Program-made: the position numbers and the translations under genes | Source: Rhodoferax koreense | GTDB lineage: Bacteria > Pseudomonadota > Gammaproteobacteria > Burkholderiales > Burkholderiaceae_C | Direction: 5' to 3' | NCBI RefSeq assembly: GCF_001955695.1 | Contig: NZ_CP019236.1 | Location: forward strand, 4,402,001 to 4,466,000 | DNA length: 64,000 nt | Shown: piece by piece, positions 9,668 to 20,606 of the stretch | How the letters are laid out: every line of letters begins with the position of its first letter | How positions within the stretch are numbered: position 1 is the stretch's first letter | Notes under the pieces: generated by a model | Seen by the model: only the letters and a program-made list of their open reading frames with translations | Told to the model about the DNA's origin: nothing | The model's database searches: none

Positions 9668-9910
9668 TCAGGACTTGTTGGACATGTTTTTGGCTTCGAC
9701 GTCGATGGTGGCCTTTTCGGCCGCCGGCGTCGCGTTCACGACCTGGCTGGCCGGCTTGTCTTCGGGCGTCGAGCCCTCCTTCATGCCGTCCTTGAAACCC
9801 TTGACCGCGCCACCGAGGTCGCCGCCGATGTTCTTGAGTTTCTTGGTGCCGAACACCATCACGACGATCAACAAAACGATCAGCCAATGCCAAATGGAAA
9901 AAGAACCCAT
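9668..9910 (-). CDS. tatA: Sec-independent translocase subunit TatA
   Basis: TatA forms the protein-conducting assembly of the Tat system. The 80-residue protein has the typical start [20 protein letters not shown], then FGTKKL, and an amphipathic helix [18 protein letters not shown]. The C-terminal 35 residues are polar. A GGAG ribosome site precedes the ATG. It lies about 93 bases after the HIT gene on the same strand and begins the tatABC group. Confidence 0.97.
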   Translation of the reverse strand: MGSFSIWHWLIVLLIVVMVFGTKKLKNIGGDLGGAVKGFKDGMKEGSTPEDKPASQVVNATPAAEKATIDVEAKNMSNKS

Positions 9911-10003
9911 GGTGTACTCCTAACGAATAGTGTCGATTTTAGTCGGCTGGCCGGGTTGCACCCGGTCAAGACCCTGAATTTGACTCTTTGGCGCGCAGAT
10001 GGT

Positions 10004-10360
10004 TCAGCCCCGCAGCCAGGGCCGGGGCCCGCCCATCACGTGCAGGTGCAGATGGTGCACCTCCTGCCCGCCTTCCGTGCCGGTGTTGACCACGATGCGG
10101 AAACCGCCATCCGGGTACGGGTTGCAACCCTCCTGCAGGGCCAGCTTGGGCGCCAGCACCATCATGCGGCCGATCAAGGCCGCGTGTTCGTCCGTCGCCT
10201 GCGCCATCGAAGGCACATGCAGCTTGGGCACGATCAGGAAATGCACGGGCGCCGAGGGCCGGATGTCGTGGAAGGCAAAAACGGCTTCATCCTCATAGAC
10301 CTTGCGAGAAGGAATCTGGCCCTGGGTGATCTTGCAGAAAAGGCAATTCGGGTCGTGCAT
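10004..10360 (-). CDS. HIT-family nucleotide-binding protein (HinT-like)
   Basis: A 118-residue histidine-triad protein of the HinT branch, which hydrolyses purine nucleoside phosphoramidates and adenylates in the cytoplasm. The triad HHLHLHVMGG (pattern HxHxHxx) is near residue 105. The N-terminus CLFCKITQGQIPS has the two cysteines often seen in this branch. It is preceded within 4 bases by the small membrane protein gene and lies in the usual hisE-HIT-tat order of Burkholderiales. Confidence 0.95.
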   Translation of the reverse strand: MHDPNCLFCKITQGQIPSRKVYEDEAVFAFHDIRPSAPVHFLIVPKLHVPSMAQATDEHAALIGRMMVLAPKLALQEGCNPYPDGGFRIVVNTGTEGGQEVHHLHLHVMGGPRPWLRG

Positions 10361-10364
10361 GGCT

Positions 10365-10763
10365 TCAGGCTCCGACGGGTTGGTTTTGGTTCATCGCGAC
10401 CATGCCGCGCACGATGCGGTAGAGGAACCACAAGGAGATCAGGCCCCAGGCGATCCAGCCCGGCAGCACGAACAGCAGCCACAGCGGGATGGTGATCACA
10501 TACAGGATCCCGGCCCAGACCACCGAGCGGATGCGCCACGAGAAATGGCTCGCCTGCCAGGTGCCTTCGGCCTCGCCCTTCTTCACCAGGTCGATCACCA
10601 GCGCGATCAGCAGCAGCGCGGCACCGGGCTGCGCGCCCGGGATCACCGCCCCCACGGCCACGATCAGGTGCAGCACATAACTGATCCAGCCGACCGTCTT
10701 CAGCGACTGGGCTTTCTCGTTGTCGACCACTTCGACGTCGATCACATCGTCCGTTCGGCTCAT
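10365..10763 (-). CDS. small membrane protein (DUF4870-like)
   Basis: A 132-residue protein with three to four hydrophobic segments ([52 protein letters not shown] and the following [15 protein letters not shown]), an acidic N-terminus and a short C-terminal tail. The pattern fits the DUF4870-type small membrane proteins; no activity is known. The ATG overlaps the hisE stop by 4 bases (ATGA), which fixes this start and shows coupling to the his genes. Confidence 0.85.
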   Translation of the reverse strand: MSRTDDVIDVEVVDNEKAQSLKTVGWISYVLHLIVAVGAVIPGAQPGAALLLIALVIDLVKKGEAEGTWQASHFSWRIRSVVWAGILYVITIPLWLLFVLPGWIAWGLISLWFLYRIVRGMVAMNQNQPVGA

Positions 10764-11149
10764 GACTTTTCGCTCTCGGCCGCGGCACGGCTCAAGGCCT
10801 TGCGCAGCGCCTTTTCCTCGATGCCGCTCGTGCCTTCGCGGCGCTCGAGCTCGGCAATCACGTCGGCCGGCGCGAAGCCGTAGTGGGCCAGCGCGATCAT
10901 CGAATGGAACCACAGGTCGGCCACTTCATTGACCACCTTGGCCTTGTCGCCGCCGTGGTCGGCGTCCTTGGCGGCCATGACCACCTCGGTGGCTTCCTCG
11001 CCGATTTTCTTGAGGAACGCATCCGGCCCCTGGTTCAGCAGACGGGCCACGTAACTCGCGTTCGGATCGCCGCCACGGCCGGGCTTGCGGGATTCGATCA
11101 CCGTGGCCAGGCGGGCCAGTGCATCCTGAGAGGGTGTTGGAGAACTCAT
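10760..11149 (-). CDS. hisE: phosphoribosyl-ATP diphosphatase
   Basis: HisE removes pyrophosphate from phosphoribosyl-ATP, the second step of histidine synthesis. The 129-residue protein has the all-alpha MazG-like motifs: [19 protein letters not shown], with the EExxE metal-binding helix, and [14 protein letters not shown]. It starts 4 bases after the hisI stop and overlaps the downstream membrane-protein gene. HisI and HisE are separate proteins here, not fused as in enterobacteria. Confidence 0.96.
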   Translation of the reverse strand: MSSPTPSQDALARLATVIESRKPGRGGDPNASYVARLLNQGPDAFLKKIGEEATEVVMAAKDADHGGDKAKVVNEVADLWFHSMIALAHYGFAPADVIAELERREGTSGIEEKALRKALSRAAAESEKS

Positions 11150-11153
11150 GCGA

Positions 11154-11558
11154 TTACTTATAAATGGACTCAGGGTCTTTCAAGACCGGATCAACGGCCT
11201 GCCACGCGGGTGCGCCGGTGGCGTCTTTTTGCAGCACGCTGTAGAAACAGCTATGCCGGCCGGTGTGGCAGGCGATGCCGGGCTCATGGCCGAGCTGGGT
11301 CACCTTGAGCAGTACCACGTCGTTGTCGCAGTCGATGCGGATGTCGTGCACCGTCTGCACATGGCCGGATTCCTCGCCCTTGAACCACAGCTTGTTGCGC
11401 GACCGGCTGAAATACACGGCACGGCCGAGTTCGGCGGTCTTCTGCAGCGCTTCGCGGTTCATCCAGGCGAACATCAACACGTCGCCGCTCGCGGCTTCCT
11501 GCGCGATCACGGGCACCAGGCCCTGCGCATCCCATTTCACATCGTTTAACCAGTTCAT
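11154..11558 (-). CDS. hisI: phosphoribosyl-AMP cyclohydrolase
   Basis: HisI opens the purine ring of phosphoribosyl-AMP in the third step of histidine synthesis. The 134-residue, single-domain protein contains the metal and zinc ligands in [11 protein letters not shown] and the cysteines in [13 protein letters not shown]. Motif MNREALQKT and [12 protein letters not shown] are typical of the family. It lies 35 bases after hisF and 4 bases before hisE. Confidence 0.96.
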   Translation of the reverse strand: MNWLNDVKWDAQGLVPVIAQEAASGDVLMFAWMNREALQKTAELGRAVYFSRSRNKLWFKGEESGHVQTVHDIRIDCDNDVVLLKVTQLGHEPGIACHTGRHSCFYSVLQKDATGAPAWQAVDPVLKDPESIYK

Positions 11559-11593
11559 GGACGCGATTGTGCGCGATGGACGTGACGGTGCGC

Positions 11594-12373
<780 letters not shown>

Positions 12374-12398
12374 GGGAACTCCAGGGAAATAAGTCGGA

Positions 12399-13220
12399 TC
12401 AGGCGACGGTGAGTTGTTGCCAGCCGGCCCAATGCATGCCGGCAGCCAGCGACACGGGTGCATCGATCTGCGCAGCTTCGACACACAGCATGTTCTGGTA
12501 ACCATCGGCCGGCATGTCGGCGAGCCTGGCGCAGAGTTCGGCGCCGGGATTCCAGACGACGGTCTGGCCGAGGTTGGCGCTCTGGGCGATGTGCAGGCTG
12601 GTCTGGCCGTCGTTCAGCTTGAGCGGATTTGCCGCAGCCTGGTAGACGCAGTCGAACTCCTGGGTGAAACGCACGGCGCCATCCTGCACGGCATGCGTGT
12701 CGGCGACCGAATCCCAGACGGGCCGGCCATCCAGGCCTTCGAGGCTGACCTCGGCAATCGCGGCCACGCGGAAATAGGTGTGCAACGCCACGGTGAATTC
12801 GAGTGGCGCCGTGCCGGTGTTGTCCACCGAGAAATCGAGTTGCAGACCGCCGGCCGACAGCGACACGGCCAGTTTCGCCTTGAAATCGTGCGGCCACAGG
12901 GCGCGCGTGGTGGCGTTGCTTTGCAGCGTGAAGACACCCTTGTCGCCATCGACCTCGGCCGTCCACGGCAGGTTGCGTGCAAAGCCGTGTTTGGCCAACG
13001 GGCCGCGCTGGTTAAATTGCGGGAAACACACCGGCACACCGCCGCGGATGGCGGTCTTGCCGTCCATGACCGCCTTGGGGCTCAGGTACAGGCGTTCGAT
13101 GCCGCCGGCCGTCCACGACAACACGTGGCCCCCGTGCAGCGCCACAAGTGCACTGTCGCCGCTCGCGTGGCTCAGTCGCATGCAGGGCTGGCCCTGGAAG
13201 ATTTCGTTTTGACTAATCAT
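12399..13220 (-). CDS. D-hexose-6-phosphate mutarotase (aldose 1-epimerase family)
   Basis: A 273-residue member of the galactose-mutarotase fold, closest in pattern to the YeaD/glucose-6-phosphate 1-epimerase group, which equilibrates the anomers of hexose-6-phosphates. Visible features are LHGGHVLSW near the start, FCFPQF-like [19 protein letters not shown] with a catalytic-type His, LHTYFRVA with a second His, and VVWNPGAE containing the likely catalytic Glu. The gene sits inside the his chain, between hisA and hisF, although it has no known part in histidine synthesis. The 135-base gap on its hisA side holds a dispersed GC-rich repeat. Confidence 0.9.
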   Translation of the reverse strand: MISQNEIFQGQPCMRLSHASGDSALVALHGGHVLSWTAGGIERLYLSPKAVMDGKTAIRGGVPVCFPQFNQRGPLAKHGFARNLPWTAEVDGDKGVFTLQSNATTRALWPHDFKAKLAVSLSAGGLQLDFSVDNTGTAPLEFTVALHTYFRVAAIAEVSLEGLDGRPVWDSVADTHAVQDGAVRFTQEFDCVYQAAANPLKLNDGQTSLHIAQSANLGQTVVWNPGAELCARLADMPADGYQNMLCVEAAQIDAPVSLAAGMHWAGWQQLTVA

Positions 13221-13298
13221 CAGTCTGCTCCACGGTCGGAGGGAATGCCTGCCTTATGCCAGAGACACCGCGGAACTGGCTTCGCCAGGCCGCAGGTG

Positions 13299-13350
13299 TC
13301 GCCCCCTGCAAGGGGGTGGGAGCTACACGAAGTGAGCGACCTGGGGGTGA
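13299..13350 (+). repeat. GC-rich dispersed intergenic repeat, copy A
   Basis: The gap between hisA and the mutarotase gene contains CGCCCCCT...AGGGGG, then GC-AC-CGAAG-GAGCG and a second GGGGG block. The same order of blocks occurs at 62066-62114 (copy B). A small hairpin, CTGGC-TTC-GCCAG, lies at 13276-13288. The pattern resembles repeats I associate with comamonad intergenic regions; that association is from memory. Confidence 0.55.
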
Positions 13351-13355
13351 GCCAT

Positions 13356-14096
13356 TCATCCAGCGAGTTCGTCGGCGCGCTCCTGGGCGCTGGCGAAATC
13401 GAGGTCGCCGCTGTAGATGGCGCGGCCGCAGATCACACCTTCGATACCGTCGGACTCGACCGCGCACAGCGCCTCGATGTCGGCCATGCCACCCAGGCCG
13501 CCGGAGGCGATCACCGGCGTGGTGATGGCCTGCGCCAGGCGCACGGTGGCGTCGACGTTGATGCCGGTGAGCATGCCGTCGCGGCCGATGTCGGTGTAGA
13601 TGAAGGATTCGACGCCATAGTCCTCGAACTTCTTGGCGAGGTCCACGACTTCATGCCCGGTGAGCTTGCTCCAGCCGTCGGTGGCGACCTTGCCGTCCTT
13701 GGCGTCGAGGCCGACGATGATGTGGCCGCCGAAGGCCGTGCAGGCGTCCTGCAGGAAGCCGGGGTTCTTCACCGCGGCCGTGCCGATGATCACGTAGCGC
13801 AGGCCGGCGTCGAGGTAACGCTCGATGGTGTCCAGGTCGCGGATGCCGCCGCCGAGCTGCACGTCGATCTCGCCGCCGACCTCCTTCAGGATCTTGCGGA
13901 TCGCCGACTCGTTCTTGGGCTTGCCCGCGAACGCGCCGTTCAGGTCCACCAGATGCAGGCGCCTTGCTCCCTTGTCCACCCAGCTGCGGGCCATCTCGGC
14001 CGGGTCTTCACCGAATACGGTGGATTGGTCCATGTCGCCTTGTTTGAGACGGACACAATGGCCGTCCTTCAGATCGATTGCAGGAATGAGAAGCAT
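13356..14096 (-). CDS. hisA: ProFAR isomerase
   Basis: HisA isomerises the ProFAR intermediate to PRFAR in the fourth step of histidine synthesis. The 246-residue (beta/alpha)8 barrel starts [12 protein letters not shown], with the catalytic Asp in AIDLK, and has the other catalytic Asp in [11 protein letters not shown]. Phosphate-binding loops are LGGGIRD and ASGGLGG. I place the start at the ATG of MLLIPAID; the open frame upstream runs into hisH and is not HisA-like. It lies 49 bases after hisH. Confidence 0.97.
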   Translation of the reverse strand: MLLIPAIDLKDGHCVRLKQGDMDQSTVFGEDPAEMARSWVDKGARRLHLVDLNGAFAGKPKNESAIRKILKEVGGEIDVQLGGGIRDLDTIERYLDAGLRYVIIGTAAVKNPGFLQDACTAFGGHIIVGLDAKDGKVATDGWSKLTGHEVVDLAKKFEDYGVESFIYTDIGRDGMLTGINVDATVRLAQAITTPVIASGGLGGMADIEALCAVESDGIEGVICGRAIYSGDLDFASAQERADELAG

Positions 14097-14145
14097 GGTG
14101 CTGGTGGCAGCGAGTGGAGAAGTGGTGAAGAAAAGGAAGGAGAAA

Positions 14146-14817
14146 TCAAGGATTCCAGCGCAGGAAATTCCTGTAGAGCGCCAAACCGTGGCCCGCGCTC
14201 TTCTCTGGGTGAAACTGGGATGCAAAAATATTATCGCGTGCAACCGCGGCCGTAAAGGCCCCGCCGTAATCCGCCAGGCCCGCGCTGTGGTGTGCATCCG
14301 ACGGTTCGGCGTAGAAACTGTGTACGAAGTAGAAGTAGCTGTCGTCGGGCACCTCGCCCCAGATCGGGTGTCGCCGCCCGCCAGGACTCTGTTGCGACAC
14401 GCGGTTCCAGCCCATCTGCGGCACCTTGAAACGGCTGCCGTCGGGCTGCAGGCGGCCTTCGAGCTGGAAGCGGCGCACCCGTCCCGGAATCAGGCCGAGG
14501 CCCGGGGTGTCCTGCTCTTCGCTGTGGTCCAGCAGCATCTGCATGCCGACACACACCCCCATCAGCGGTTTATTGGCGGCGGCGTGGAGCACGGCTTGCT
14601 GCAGGCCGGAGTCGCGCAGTTCGCGCATGCAGTCGCGCATCGCGCCCTGCCCTGGCAGCACCACCCGTTCGGCGGCCATCACCTCGTCGGGCCGGTTGGT
14701 GACGACCACGGTATGGCCGGTGTCGGCGGCCACGTGCATCACGGCCTGCGACACCGAGCGCAGGTTGCCCATGCCGTAGTCGACCACGGCGACGGTCTTG
14801 TTTGCTGCAGTATTCAT
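14146..14817 (-). CDS. hisH: imidazole glycerol phosphate synthase, glutaminase subunit
   Basis: HisH releases ammonia from glutamine and channels it to HisF. The 223-residue class I glutamine amidotransferase has the nucleophile Cys89 in GVCVGMQML, the oxyanion region VVLPGQGAM and the catalytic His-Glu pair in SQFHPEKS. It is separated from hisB by 52 bases that include part of a short dispersed A/T-rich element, which overlaps the first codons of hisH. Confidence 0.97.
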   Translation of the reverse strand: MNTAANKTVAVVDYGMGNLRSVSQAVMHVAADTGHTVVVTNRPDEVMAAERVVLPGQGAMRDCMRELRDSGLQQAVLHAAANKPLMGVCVGMQMLLDHSEEQDTPGLGLIPGRVRRFQLEGRLQPDGSRFKVPQMGWNRVSQQSPGGRRHPIWGEVPDDSYFYFVHSFYAEPSDAHHSAGLADYGGAFTAAVARDNIFASQFHPEKSAGHGLALYRNFLRWNP

Positions 14818-14832
14818 AGCTGGTTACGCAGG
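14811..14832 (+). repeat. short dispersed element, copy 2 (hisH start)
   Basis: TATTCATAGCTGGTTACGCA followed by GG matches the core of the copy at 61346-61382 (TTCGATAGCTGGCTGCGCAG) with few changes. It covers the hisH start codon and the beginning of the hisB-hisH gap. Confidence 0.45.
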
Positions 14833-14869
14833 TATTTGCTGCGTCGGAAGCCGATTTGACGGTAAGAAA

Positions 14870-15505
14870 TCAGAGCGAACCCTTGGTGGAGGGGATCACA
14901 CCCACCGAACGCGGATCGATCTCGAGCGCGAAGCGCATCGCGCGGGCGAAGGCCTTGAACACGGTCTCGCACTGATGGTGCGCGTTCACACCCTTGAGGT
15001 TGTCGATGTGCAGCGTGACGAAGGCATGGTTCACGAAGCCCTGGAAGAATTCGTAGGTCAGCTGGCTGTCGAAGCCGCCGATCATGCCGCTGGTGAACGG
15101 CACGTGCATGTCGAGACCGGGCCGGCCCGAGAAGTCGATCACCACGCGGGAGAGCGCCTCGTCCAGCGGCACGTAGGCGTGGCCGTAGCGGCGGATGCCC
15201 TTCTTGTCGCCCACGGCCTTGTAAACCGCCTGGCCGAGGGTGATGCCCACGTCTTCCACCGTGTGGTGGCCGTCGATGTGCAGGTCGCCTTCGCAGTGGA
15301 TGTCGAGGTCGATCAGGCCGTGGCGCGCAATCTGGTCGAGCATGTGGTCGAAGAAGCCGATGCCGGTATGCAGCTTGGCGCGGCCCGTGCCGTCGAGGTT
15401 CACGCGCACGGAAATCTTGGTCTCGGCGGTGTTGCGCACCACCTCGGCCACACGTTGTTGTACGGGTTGGCCAGGCTGGTCGACGGAGGGGATCGTGTTG
15501 TTCAT
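14870..15505 (-). CDS. hisB: imidazoleglycerol-phosphate dehydratase
   Basis: HisB dehydrates imidazole glycerol phosphate, the sixth step of histidine synthesis. The 211-residue protein is the monofunctional form without the histidinol-phosphatase domain found in enterobacteria. Metal ligands are visible in HHTVEDVG and in [13 protein letters not shown], plus [13 protein letters not shown] near residue 75. The ATG overlaps the hisC stop by 4 bases. No histidinol-phosphatase gene was recognised in the window. Confidence 0.97.
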   Translation of the reverse strand: MNNTIPSVDQPGQPVQQRVAEVVRNTAETKISVRVNLDGTGRAKLHTGIGFFDHMLDQIARHGLIDLDIHCEGDLHIDGHHTVEDVGITLGQAVYKAVGDKKGIRRYGHAYVPLDEALSRVVIDFSGRPGLDMHVPFTSGMIGGFDSQLTYEFFQGFVNHAFVTLHIDNLKGVNAHHQCETVFKAFARAMRFALEIDPRSVGVIPSTKGSL

Positions 15506-16593
15506 AAGGATTTCTGGAGCGCGGCCAGCAGCTGCGCATTCTCGTCCGCGGTGCCCACGGTCAGGCGCAGGCAGTTGGCCAGCAATGGGTGCATTTTAGA
15601 AACGTTCTTGACCAGCACGCCCAGCGCCCGCATGCCCTCGAAGGTCTTGGCCGCGTCGGGGACGCGCAGCAGCACCATGTTGGCATCGCTGTCCCAGGCC
15701 CTGGTGCCCGGCAGCTCGCGCAGCGCGGCCAGCAGCCGGTCGCGCTGGGTGCGCAGATCCTGCGCCTGGGCGGCGAAGACCTCGGCGTGCTCCAGCGCGA
15801 ACAGGCCGCATTCGTAGTTGAGCACGCTGATGTTGTAGGGCGGGCGCACCTTGTCGATCTCGTCGATCAACGCCTTCGGGCCCATCATGTAGCCCAGGCG
15901 CACGCCGGCCAGGCCGAATTTGCTCATGGTGCGCATCAGCAGCACATGGCGGTGTGCGGCCGGCTCGGCGCGCAACACGTCGATGTAGCTGCGGCTCGAG
16001 AACGGCTGGTAGGCCTCATCGAGCACCACCAGCCCACCCTGCCGGCCCACGGCGGCGATGAGGCGGGCCATGACCGCGGCGTCGAACAGGTTGGCGGTCG
16101 GGTTGTTCGGGTAGGCCAGGTAGGTGATGGCCGGGCGATGCTGCTCGATCGCGGAGAGCATCGCGGCCTCGTCGAGCGCGAAATCGGCCGTGAGCGGCAC
16201 GCCGACGAAGCCCAGGCCCTGCAGTTGCGCACTCATCGCATACATCACGAAACCCGGTACCGGTGCCAGGATGGTGGCTCCGGGCACGTCGCAGGCCATG
16301 GCCAGCAGCGAGATGAGTTCGTCCGAGCCGTTGCCCAGCATCAGGCCGTAGCCCTCAGGCATGCCGGCATGGGCGGCGAGCGCGGCGCGCAGATCGTCGA
16401 CCCGTGCGTCGGGGTAGCGGTTCAACGCCAATCGGCCCAGGCGCTCGCCCAGCGCGGCCTGCAGCGCGGGCGGCAGGCGGTGCGGATTCTCCATCGCGTC
16501 CATCTTCAGCAGGCCGGCGGAATGCTGCACCGCATAGGCGTGCATGGATTGGATGTCCTGGCGGATACGCTGGACGGGGTCGGGCGCGGTCAT
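15502..16593 (-). CDS. hisC: histidinol-phosphate aminotransferase
   Basis: HisC transfers an amino group from glutamate to imidazole acetol phosphate. The 363-residue class I/II aminotransferase has YPNNPTAN, the pyridine-binding [10 protein letters not shown] with Asp and Tyr, and the Schiff-base Lys in [15 protein letters not shown]. It is the first gene of the hisC-B-H-A block, since the next his gene (hisD) lies beyond the oppositely oriented icd gene. A promoter for this block is therefore expected in the 276-base gap 16594-16869; an A/T-rich patch at about 16679-16690 (TTAAATTTTAG) is the most likely spot, but I could not fix clear boxes. Confidence 0.97.
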   Translation of the reverse strand: MTAPDPVQRIRQDIQSMHAYAVQHSAGLLKMDAMENPHRLPPALQAALGERLGRLALNRYPDARVDDLRAALAAHAGMPEGYGLMLGNGSDELISLLAMACDVPGATILAPVPGFVMYAMSAQLQGLGFVGVPLTADFALDEAAMLSAIEQHRPAITYLAYPNNPTANLFDAAVMARLIAAVGRQGGLVVLDEAYQPFSSRSYIDVLRAEPAAHRHVLLMRTMSKFGLAGVRLGYMMGPKALIDEIDKVRPPYNISVLNYECGLFALEHAEVFAAQAQDLRTQRDRLLAALRELPGTRAWDSDANMVLLRVPDAAKTFEGMRALGVLVKNVSKMHPLLANCLRLTVGTADENAQLLAALQKSL

Positions 16594-16869
16594 GGGTCTG
16601 GGGGGCGATCGTGAGGGAAAAAACGGTGTCCGGGCGTCTTCGGCGTTCTCCGGCGGTCATCGCCGGCACTTTCCGAATGCTTAAATTTTAGACGACGGCG
16701 CGAAGCCGCACGGCACATGCGCCAAGTCAGGCAAGGAGAGGCGAAATCGTGGTATTTTCGATCGGTTGTCCCGCACGCCCCACCGCACCGCAATCGGCCG
16801 ATCCTGCCGGCCGCGCATGCCAGGCGTTCGGTCCCGATTCACCTTTTGACCACAGACTGAGAGATTCTT

Positions 16870-19107
16870 ATGGCAACAGCCAAATCGAAGATTATTTACA
16901 CGCTGACCGACGAGGCCCCGTTCCTCGCGACCGCCGCCTTCCTGCCCGTGGTGCGCACCTTCGCGGCACCGGCCGGCATCGAAGTCGCCGAGGCCGACAT
17001 CTCGGTTGCCGGCCGGGTGCTGGCCGAATTCCCGGAATACCTGACCGACGCGCAGAAGGTGCCCGCCACGCTGGCCGAGCTCGGCCGCCTGACGCTGCTG
17101 CCCGACACCAACATCATCAAGCTGCCCAACATCAGCGCATCGGTGGGCCAGCTGCAGGCCTGCATCAAGGAACTGCAGGCCAAGGGCTTCGCGATTCCCG
17201 ACTTCCCCGAAGATCCGAAGACCGAGGAAGAAAAGGCCATCCGCGCGCGTTACTCCAAGTGCATCGGCAGCGCCGTGAACCCGGTGCTGCGCGAAGGCAA
17301 TTCCGACCGCCGCGCACCCAAGGCCGTCAAGGAATATGCGCGCAAGAACCCGCATTCGATGGCCGAATGGAGCCAGGCTTCGCGCTCGCACGTCTCGCAC
17401 ATGCACAGCGGCGACTTCTACCACGGCGAAAAATCGCTGACGCTGGACAAGGCGCGCGACGTGAAGATGGAACTGATCACCAAGAGCGGCAAGACCGTGG
17501 TGCTCAAGCCCAAGGTGTCGCTGAAGGACGGCGAGATCATCGACAGCATGTTCATGAGCAAGAAGGCGCTGGTCGAGTTCTATGAGAAGGAGATCGAGGA
17601 CGCGCACAAGACGGGCGTGATGTTCTCGCTGCACGTCAAGGCCACGATGATGAAGGTGTCGCATCCCATCGTGTTCGGCCACTGCGTGAAGATCTTCTAC
17701 AAGGATGCCTTCGCCAAGCACGGCAAGCTGTTCGACGAACTCGGCGTGAACGTCAACAATGGCATGGCGAACCTGTACGACAAGGTCGCGACACTGCCCA
17801 CCGCCAAGCGCGAGGAAGTGCTGAAGGACCTGCACGCCTGCCACGCCAACCGCCCAGAGCTGGCCATGGTGGACTCCGCCAAGGGCATCACCAATTTCCA
17901 TTCGCCCAACGACATCATCGTCGACGCCTCCATGCCCGCGATGATCCGCAACGGCGGCAAGATGTGGGGCGCCGACGGCCGCCTGAAGGACGTGAAGGCC
18001 GTGATGCCCGAATCCACCTTCGCCCGCATCTACCAGGAGATCATCAACTTCTGCAAGTGGCACGGTGCCTTCGATCCGAAGACCATGGGCACGGTGCCCA
18101 ACGTCGGCCTGATGGCCCAGCAGGCCGAGGAATACGGCTCGCACGACAAGACCTTCGAGATCGCCGAAGACGGCGTGGCCAACATCGTCGACCTGGCCAC
18201 CGGCGAAATCCTGCTCACGCAGAACGTGGAGGAAGGCGACATCTGGCGCATGTGCCAGGTCAAGGACGCCGCCATCCGCGACTGGGTCAAGCTGGCCGTG
18301 ACGCGCGCGCGCAACTCCGGCATGCCGGCCGTGTTCTGGCTCGACCCGTACCGCCCGCACGAGAACGAAGTCATCAAGAAGGTCCAGACCTACCTGAAGG
18401 AGCACGACACCAGCGGCCTGCACATCGAGATCATGAGCCAGGTGCGCGCCATGCGCTACACGCTGGAACGCGTGATCCGCGGCCTGGACACCATCTCCGT
18501 CACCGGCAACATCCTGCGCGACTACCTGACCGACCTGTTCCCGATCATGGAACTCGGCACCAGCGCCAAGATGCTGTCCATCGTGCCACTGATGGCCGGC
18601 GGCGGCATGTACGAAACCGGTGCCGGCGGCTCGGCGCCGAAGCACGTGCAGCAACTGGTGGAAGAAAACCACCTGCGCTGGGATTCGCTGGGTGAGTTCC
18701 TGGCGCTGGCCGTCTCGCTGGAAGACCTCGGCATCAAGACCGGCAATACGCAGGCCAAGCTGCTGGCCAAGACGCTGGACGCCGCCACCGGCAAGCTGCT
18801 CGACAACAACAAGGGCCCATCGCCCAAGACCGGCCAGCTCGACAACCGCGGCAGCCAGTTCTACATCGCCATGTACTGGGCCCAGGCCCTGGCCGAACAG
18901 ACCGAGGACAAGGCACTGCAGGCCCATTTCGCCAAGCTGGCGAAGACACTGACGGAGAAGGAAGCCGAGATCGTCGAGGAACTGCGCGTGGTGCAGGGCA
19001 AGCCGGTGGACATCGGCGGCTACTACAAGCCCGACACGCAGAAGACGGCCGAAGTGATGCGTCCGAGCCCGACCTTCAACGCGGCGATCGCGGCGGCGCA
19101 GGTCTGA
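16870..19107 (+). CDS. icd: NADP-dependent isocitrate dehydrogenase, monomeric type
   Basis: This enzyme converts isocitrate to 2-oxoglutarate and CO2 with NADP in the citric acid cycle. At 745 residues it is the full-size monomeric form, unrelated in length to the 400-residue dimeric enzyme. Segments typical of the family are visible: [20 protein letters not shown] near the start, [45 protein letters not shown] and [20 protein letters not shown] ribosome site precedes the ATG. It is the only plus-strand gene in the 8-25 kb stretch and divides the his genes into hisGD and hisCBHAFIE blocks. Confidence 0.97.
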   Translation: MATAKSKIIYTLTDEAPFLATAAFLPVVRTFAAPAGIEVAEADISVAGRVLAEFPEYLTDAQKVPATLAELGRLTLLPDTNIIKLPNISASVGQLQACIKELQAKGFAIPDFPEDPKTEEEKAIRARYSKCIGSAVNPVLREGNSDRRAPKAVKEYARKNPHSMAEWSQASRSHVSHMHSGDFYHGEKSLTLDKARDVKMELITKSGKTVVLKPKVSLKDGEIIDSMFMSKKALVEFYEKEIEDAHKTGVMFSLHVKATMMKVSHPIVFGHCVKIFYKDAFAKHGKLFDELGVNVNNGMANLYDKVATLPTAKREEVLKDLHACHANRPELAMVDSAKGITNFHSPNDIIVDASMPAMIRNGGKMWGADGRLKDVKAVMPESTFARIYQEIINFCKWHGAFDPKTMGTVPNVGLMAQQAEEYGSHDKTFEIAEDGVANIVDLATGEILLTQNVEEGDIWRMCQVKDAAIRDWVKLAVTRARNSGMPAVFWLDPYRPHENEVIKKVQTYLKEHDTSGLHIEIMSQVRAMRYTLERVIRGLDTISVTGNILRDYLTDLFPIMELGTSAKMLSIVPLMAGGGMYETGAGGSAPKHVQQLVEENHLRWDSLGEFLALAVSLEDLGIKTGNTQAKLLAKTLDAATGKLLDNNKGPSPKTGQLDNRGSQFYIAMYWAQALAEQTEDKALQAHFAKLAKTLTEKEAEIVEELRVVQGKPVDIGGYYKPDTQKTAEVMRPSPTFNAAIAAAQV

Positions 19108-19117
19108 GTCGCCACGG

Positions 19118-19188
19118 CCGTTCGCACCGAGCCTGTCGAAGGGCCTGCCCACCGGCCGGCGCGGCTTCGACAGGCTCAACCCGAACGG
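19118..19188. repeat. 24-bp imperfect inverted repeat downstream of icd
   Basis: Left arm 19118-19141 and right arm 19165-19188 are inverted copies sharing GAGCCTGTCGAAG and CCGTTCG, with about four mismatches and a 23-base GC-rich loop. The sequence resembles a REP-like element found dispersed in many Burkholderiales and Pseudomonas genomes (from memory). It lies just upstream of the icd/hisD terminator. Confidence 0.8.
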
Positions 19189-19231
19189 TGATTTGGGGTG
19201 ACCTCACTCGACGAGGTCAACCAGAAAAATC

Positions 19232-19266
19232 AAAAGGCCACCGACTGCAAAGTCGGTGGCCTTTTT
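19232..19266. terminator. bidirectional intrinsic terminator between icd and hisD
   Basis: AAAAGGCCACCGACT (19232-19246), tetraloop GCAA, AGTCGGTGGCCTTTTT (19251-19266). The stem is 15 bp and perfect, with A and T runs on both flanks, so it should stop icd transcripts on the plus strand and hisG-hisD transcripts on the minus strand. Confidence 0.95.
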
Positions 19267-19284
19267 GTCTGGCGCCGCGACTGG

Positions 19285-20601
19285 CTACTTCAGCCGCATT
19301 TCCGCCGCTCGCGCATGCGCCTGCAGGCCTTCGCCGTAGGCCAGCTCGGCGGCAATCCGGCCCAGCGTCTGCGCGCCCGCCTCGCTGACCTCGATCAGGC
19401 TGCTGCGCTTCTGGAAGTCGTACACGCCCAGCGGGCTCGAGAAACGTGCCGTGCCGCTGGTCGGCAGCACATGGTTCGGGCCGGCGCAGTAGTCACCCAG
19501 GCTTTCGCTGGTGTAGGCGCCGAGGAAGATCGCGCCCGCATGCTTGAGCAGCGGCTCCCAGCGGTGCGGCTCGCGGCTCGACACTTCCAGGTGTTCCGGC
19601 GCGATGCGGTTGCTGATGGCACAGGCCTCTTCCATGCTGCGCGTGTGGATCAGCGCGCCGCGGCCGGTGAGCGACTTGGCGATGATCTCGGCGCGCGGCA
19701 TCTCGGGCAGCAGCCGGTCGACGGCGGCCTGCACGGCGTCGATGTAGGCCGCATCGGGGCACAGCAGGATGCTCTGTGCAAGTTCGTCGTGTTCGGCCTG
19801 GCTGAACAGGTCCATCGCCACCCAGTCGGCCGGCGTGCTGCCGTCGGCCAGCACCAGGATTTCGCTCGGACCGGCGATCATGTCGATGCCGACCGTGCCG
19901 AACACGCGCTTCTTGGCGCTGGCCACGTAGGCGTTGCCCGGGCCGGTGATCTTGTCGACCTTGGGCACCGTGGCCGTGCCGTAGGCCAGCGCGGCCACGG
20001 CCTGCGCGCCGCCGATGGTGAAGGCACGCGTGACGCCGGCCACGTAGGCCGCGGCCAGCACCAGCGCGTTTTTCTCGCCCCTGGGCGTGGGCACGACCAT
20101 GATGATCTCGCCGACGCCGGCCACGTGGGCGGGAATCGCGTTCATCAGCACACTGCTGGGGTAGGCCGCCTTGCCGCCGGGCACGTAGATGCCCACGCGG
20201 TCCAGCGGCGTGACCTTCTGTCCGAGCAGCGTGCCGTCCTCGTCGCGGTAGCTCCAGCTTTCGCCGGTGGCCTTCTTCTGCGCCTCGTGGTAGCGGCGCA
20301 CGCGCGCTGCGGCGGCTTGCAGGGCTTCGCGCTGGGCCGCGGGAATCGCGTCGAACGCGGCCTTGAGCTCGGCCTGTGTCAGTTCCAGCGCGGCCATGTT
20401 CGTTGCCTCCAGGCCGTCGAAGCGCTGCGTGTATTCGAGCACCGCCGCATCGCCGCGCGCCTGCACGTCGGCCAGGATGTCGGCCACCCGCTGCTCGATC
20501 GCCGCGTCCGCCTCGGCCGACCAATGCAGCCGCGCCTTGAATTCGGCCTCGAATGTGCCGCTGGCGGTTGAAAGACGTGCAGGTGCTGCTACAAAATTCA
20601 T
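19285..20601 (-). CDS. hisD: histidinol dehydrogenase
   Basis: HisD oxidises histidinol to histidine in the last two steps of the pathway, using NAD and zinc. The 438-residue protein has the family blocks [20 protein letters not shown] (start of the signature), [24 protein letters not shown] and the zinc-ligand region [14 protein letters not shown] with [15 protein letters not shown] start at the ATG of [10 protein letters not shown], 5 bases after the hisG stop. Codons upstream in frame overlap hisG. Transcription probably ends at the strong hairpin 18 bases past the stop. Confidence 0.97.
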   Translation of the reverse strand: MNFVAAPARLSTASGTFEAEFKARLHWSAEADAAIEQRVADILADVQARGDAAVLEYTQRFDGLEATNMAALELTQAELKAAFDAIPAAQREALQAAAARVRRYHEAQKKATGESWSYRDEDGTLLGQKVTPLDRVGIYVPGGKAAYPSSVLMNAIPAHVAGVGEIIMVVPTPRGEKNALVLAAAYVAGVTRAFTIGGAQAVAALAYGTATVPKVDKITGPGNAYVASAKKRVFGTVGIDMIAGPSEILVLADGSTPADWVAMDLFSQAEHDELAQSILLCPDAAYIDAVQAAVDRLLPEMPRAEIIAKSLTGRGALIHTRSMEEACAISNRIAPEHLEVSSREPHRWEPLLKHAGAIFLGAYTSESLGDYCAGPNHVLPTSGTARFSSPLGVYDFQKRSSLIEVSEAGAQTLGRIAAELAYGEGLQAHARAAEMRLK

Positions 20602-20606
20602 AACAT

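Noticed and set aside
16846..16875. TTGACC and TATGGC spaced by 17 bases at the icd start
   Set aside because: The -10-like box overlaps the start codon and a ribosome site, so it cannot serve as the icd promoter without a leaderless transcript.
16681..19179. Long minus-strand open frame opposite icd
   Set aside because: The same compositional effect; the encoded sequence is low in order and icd is certain on the plus strand.
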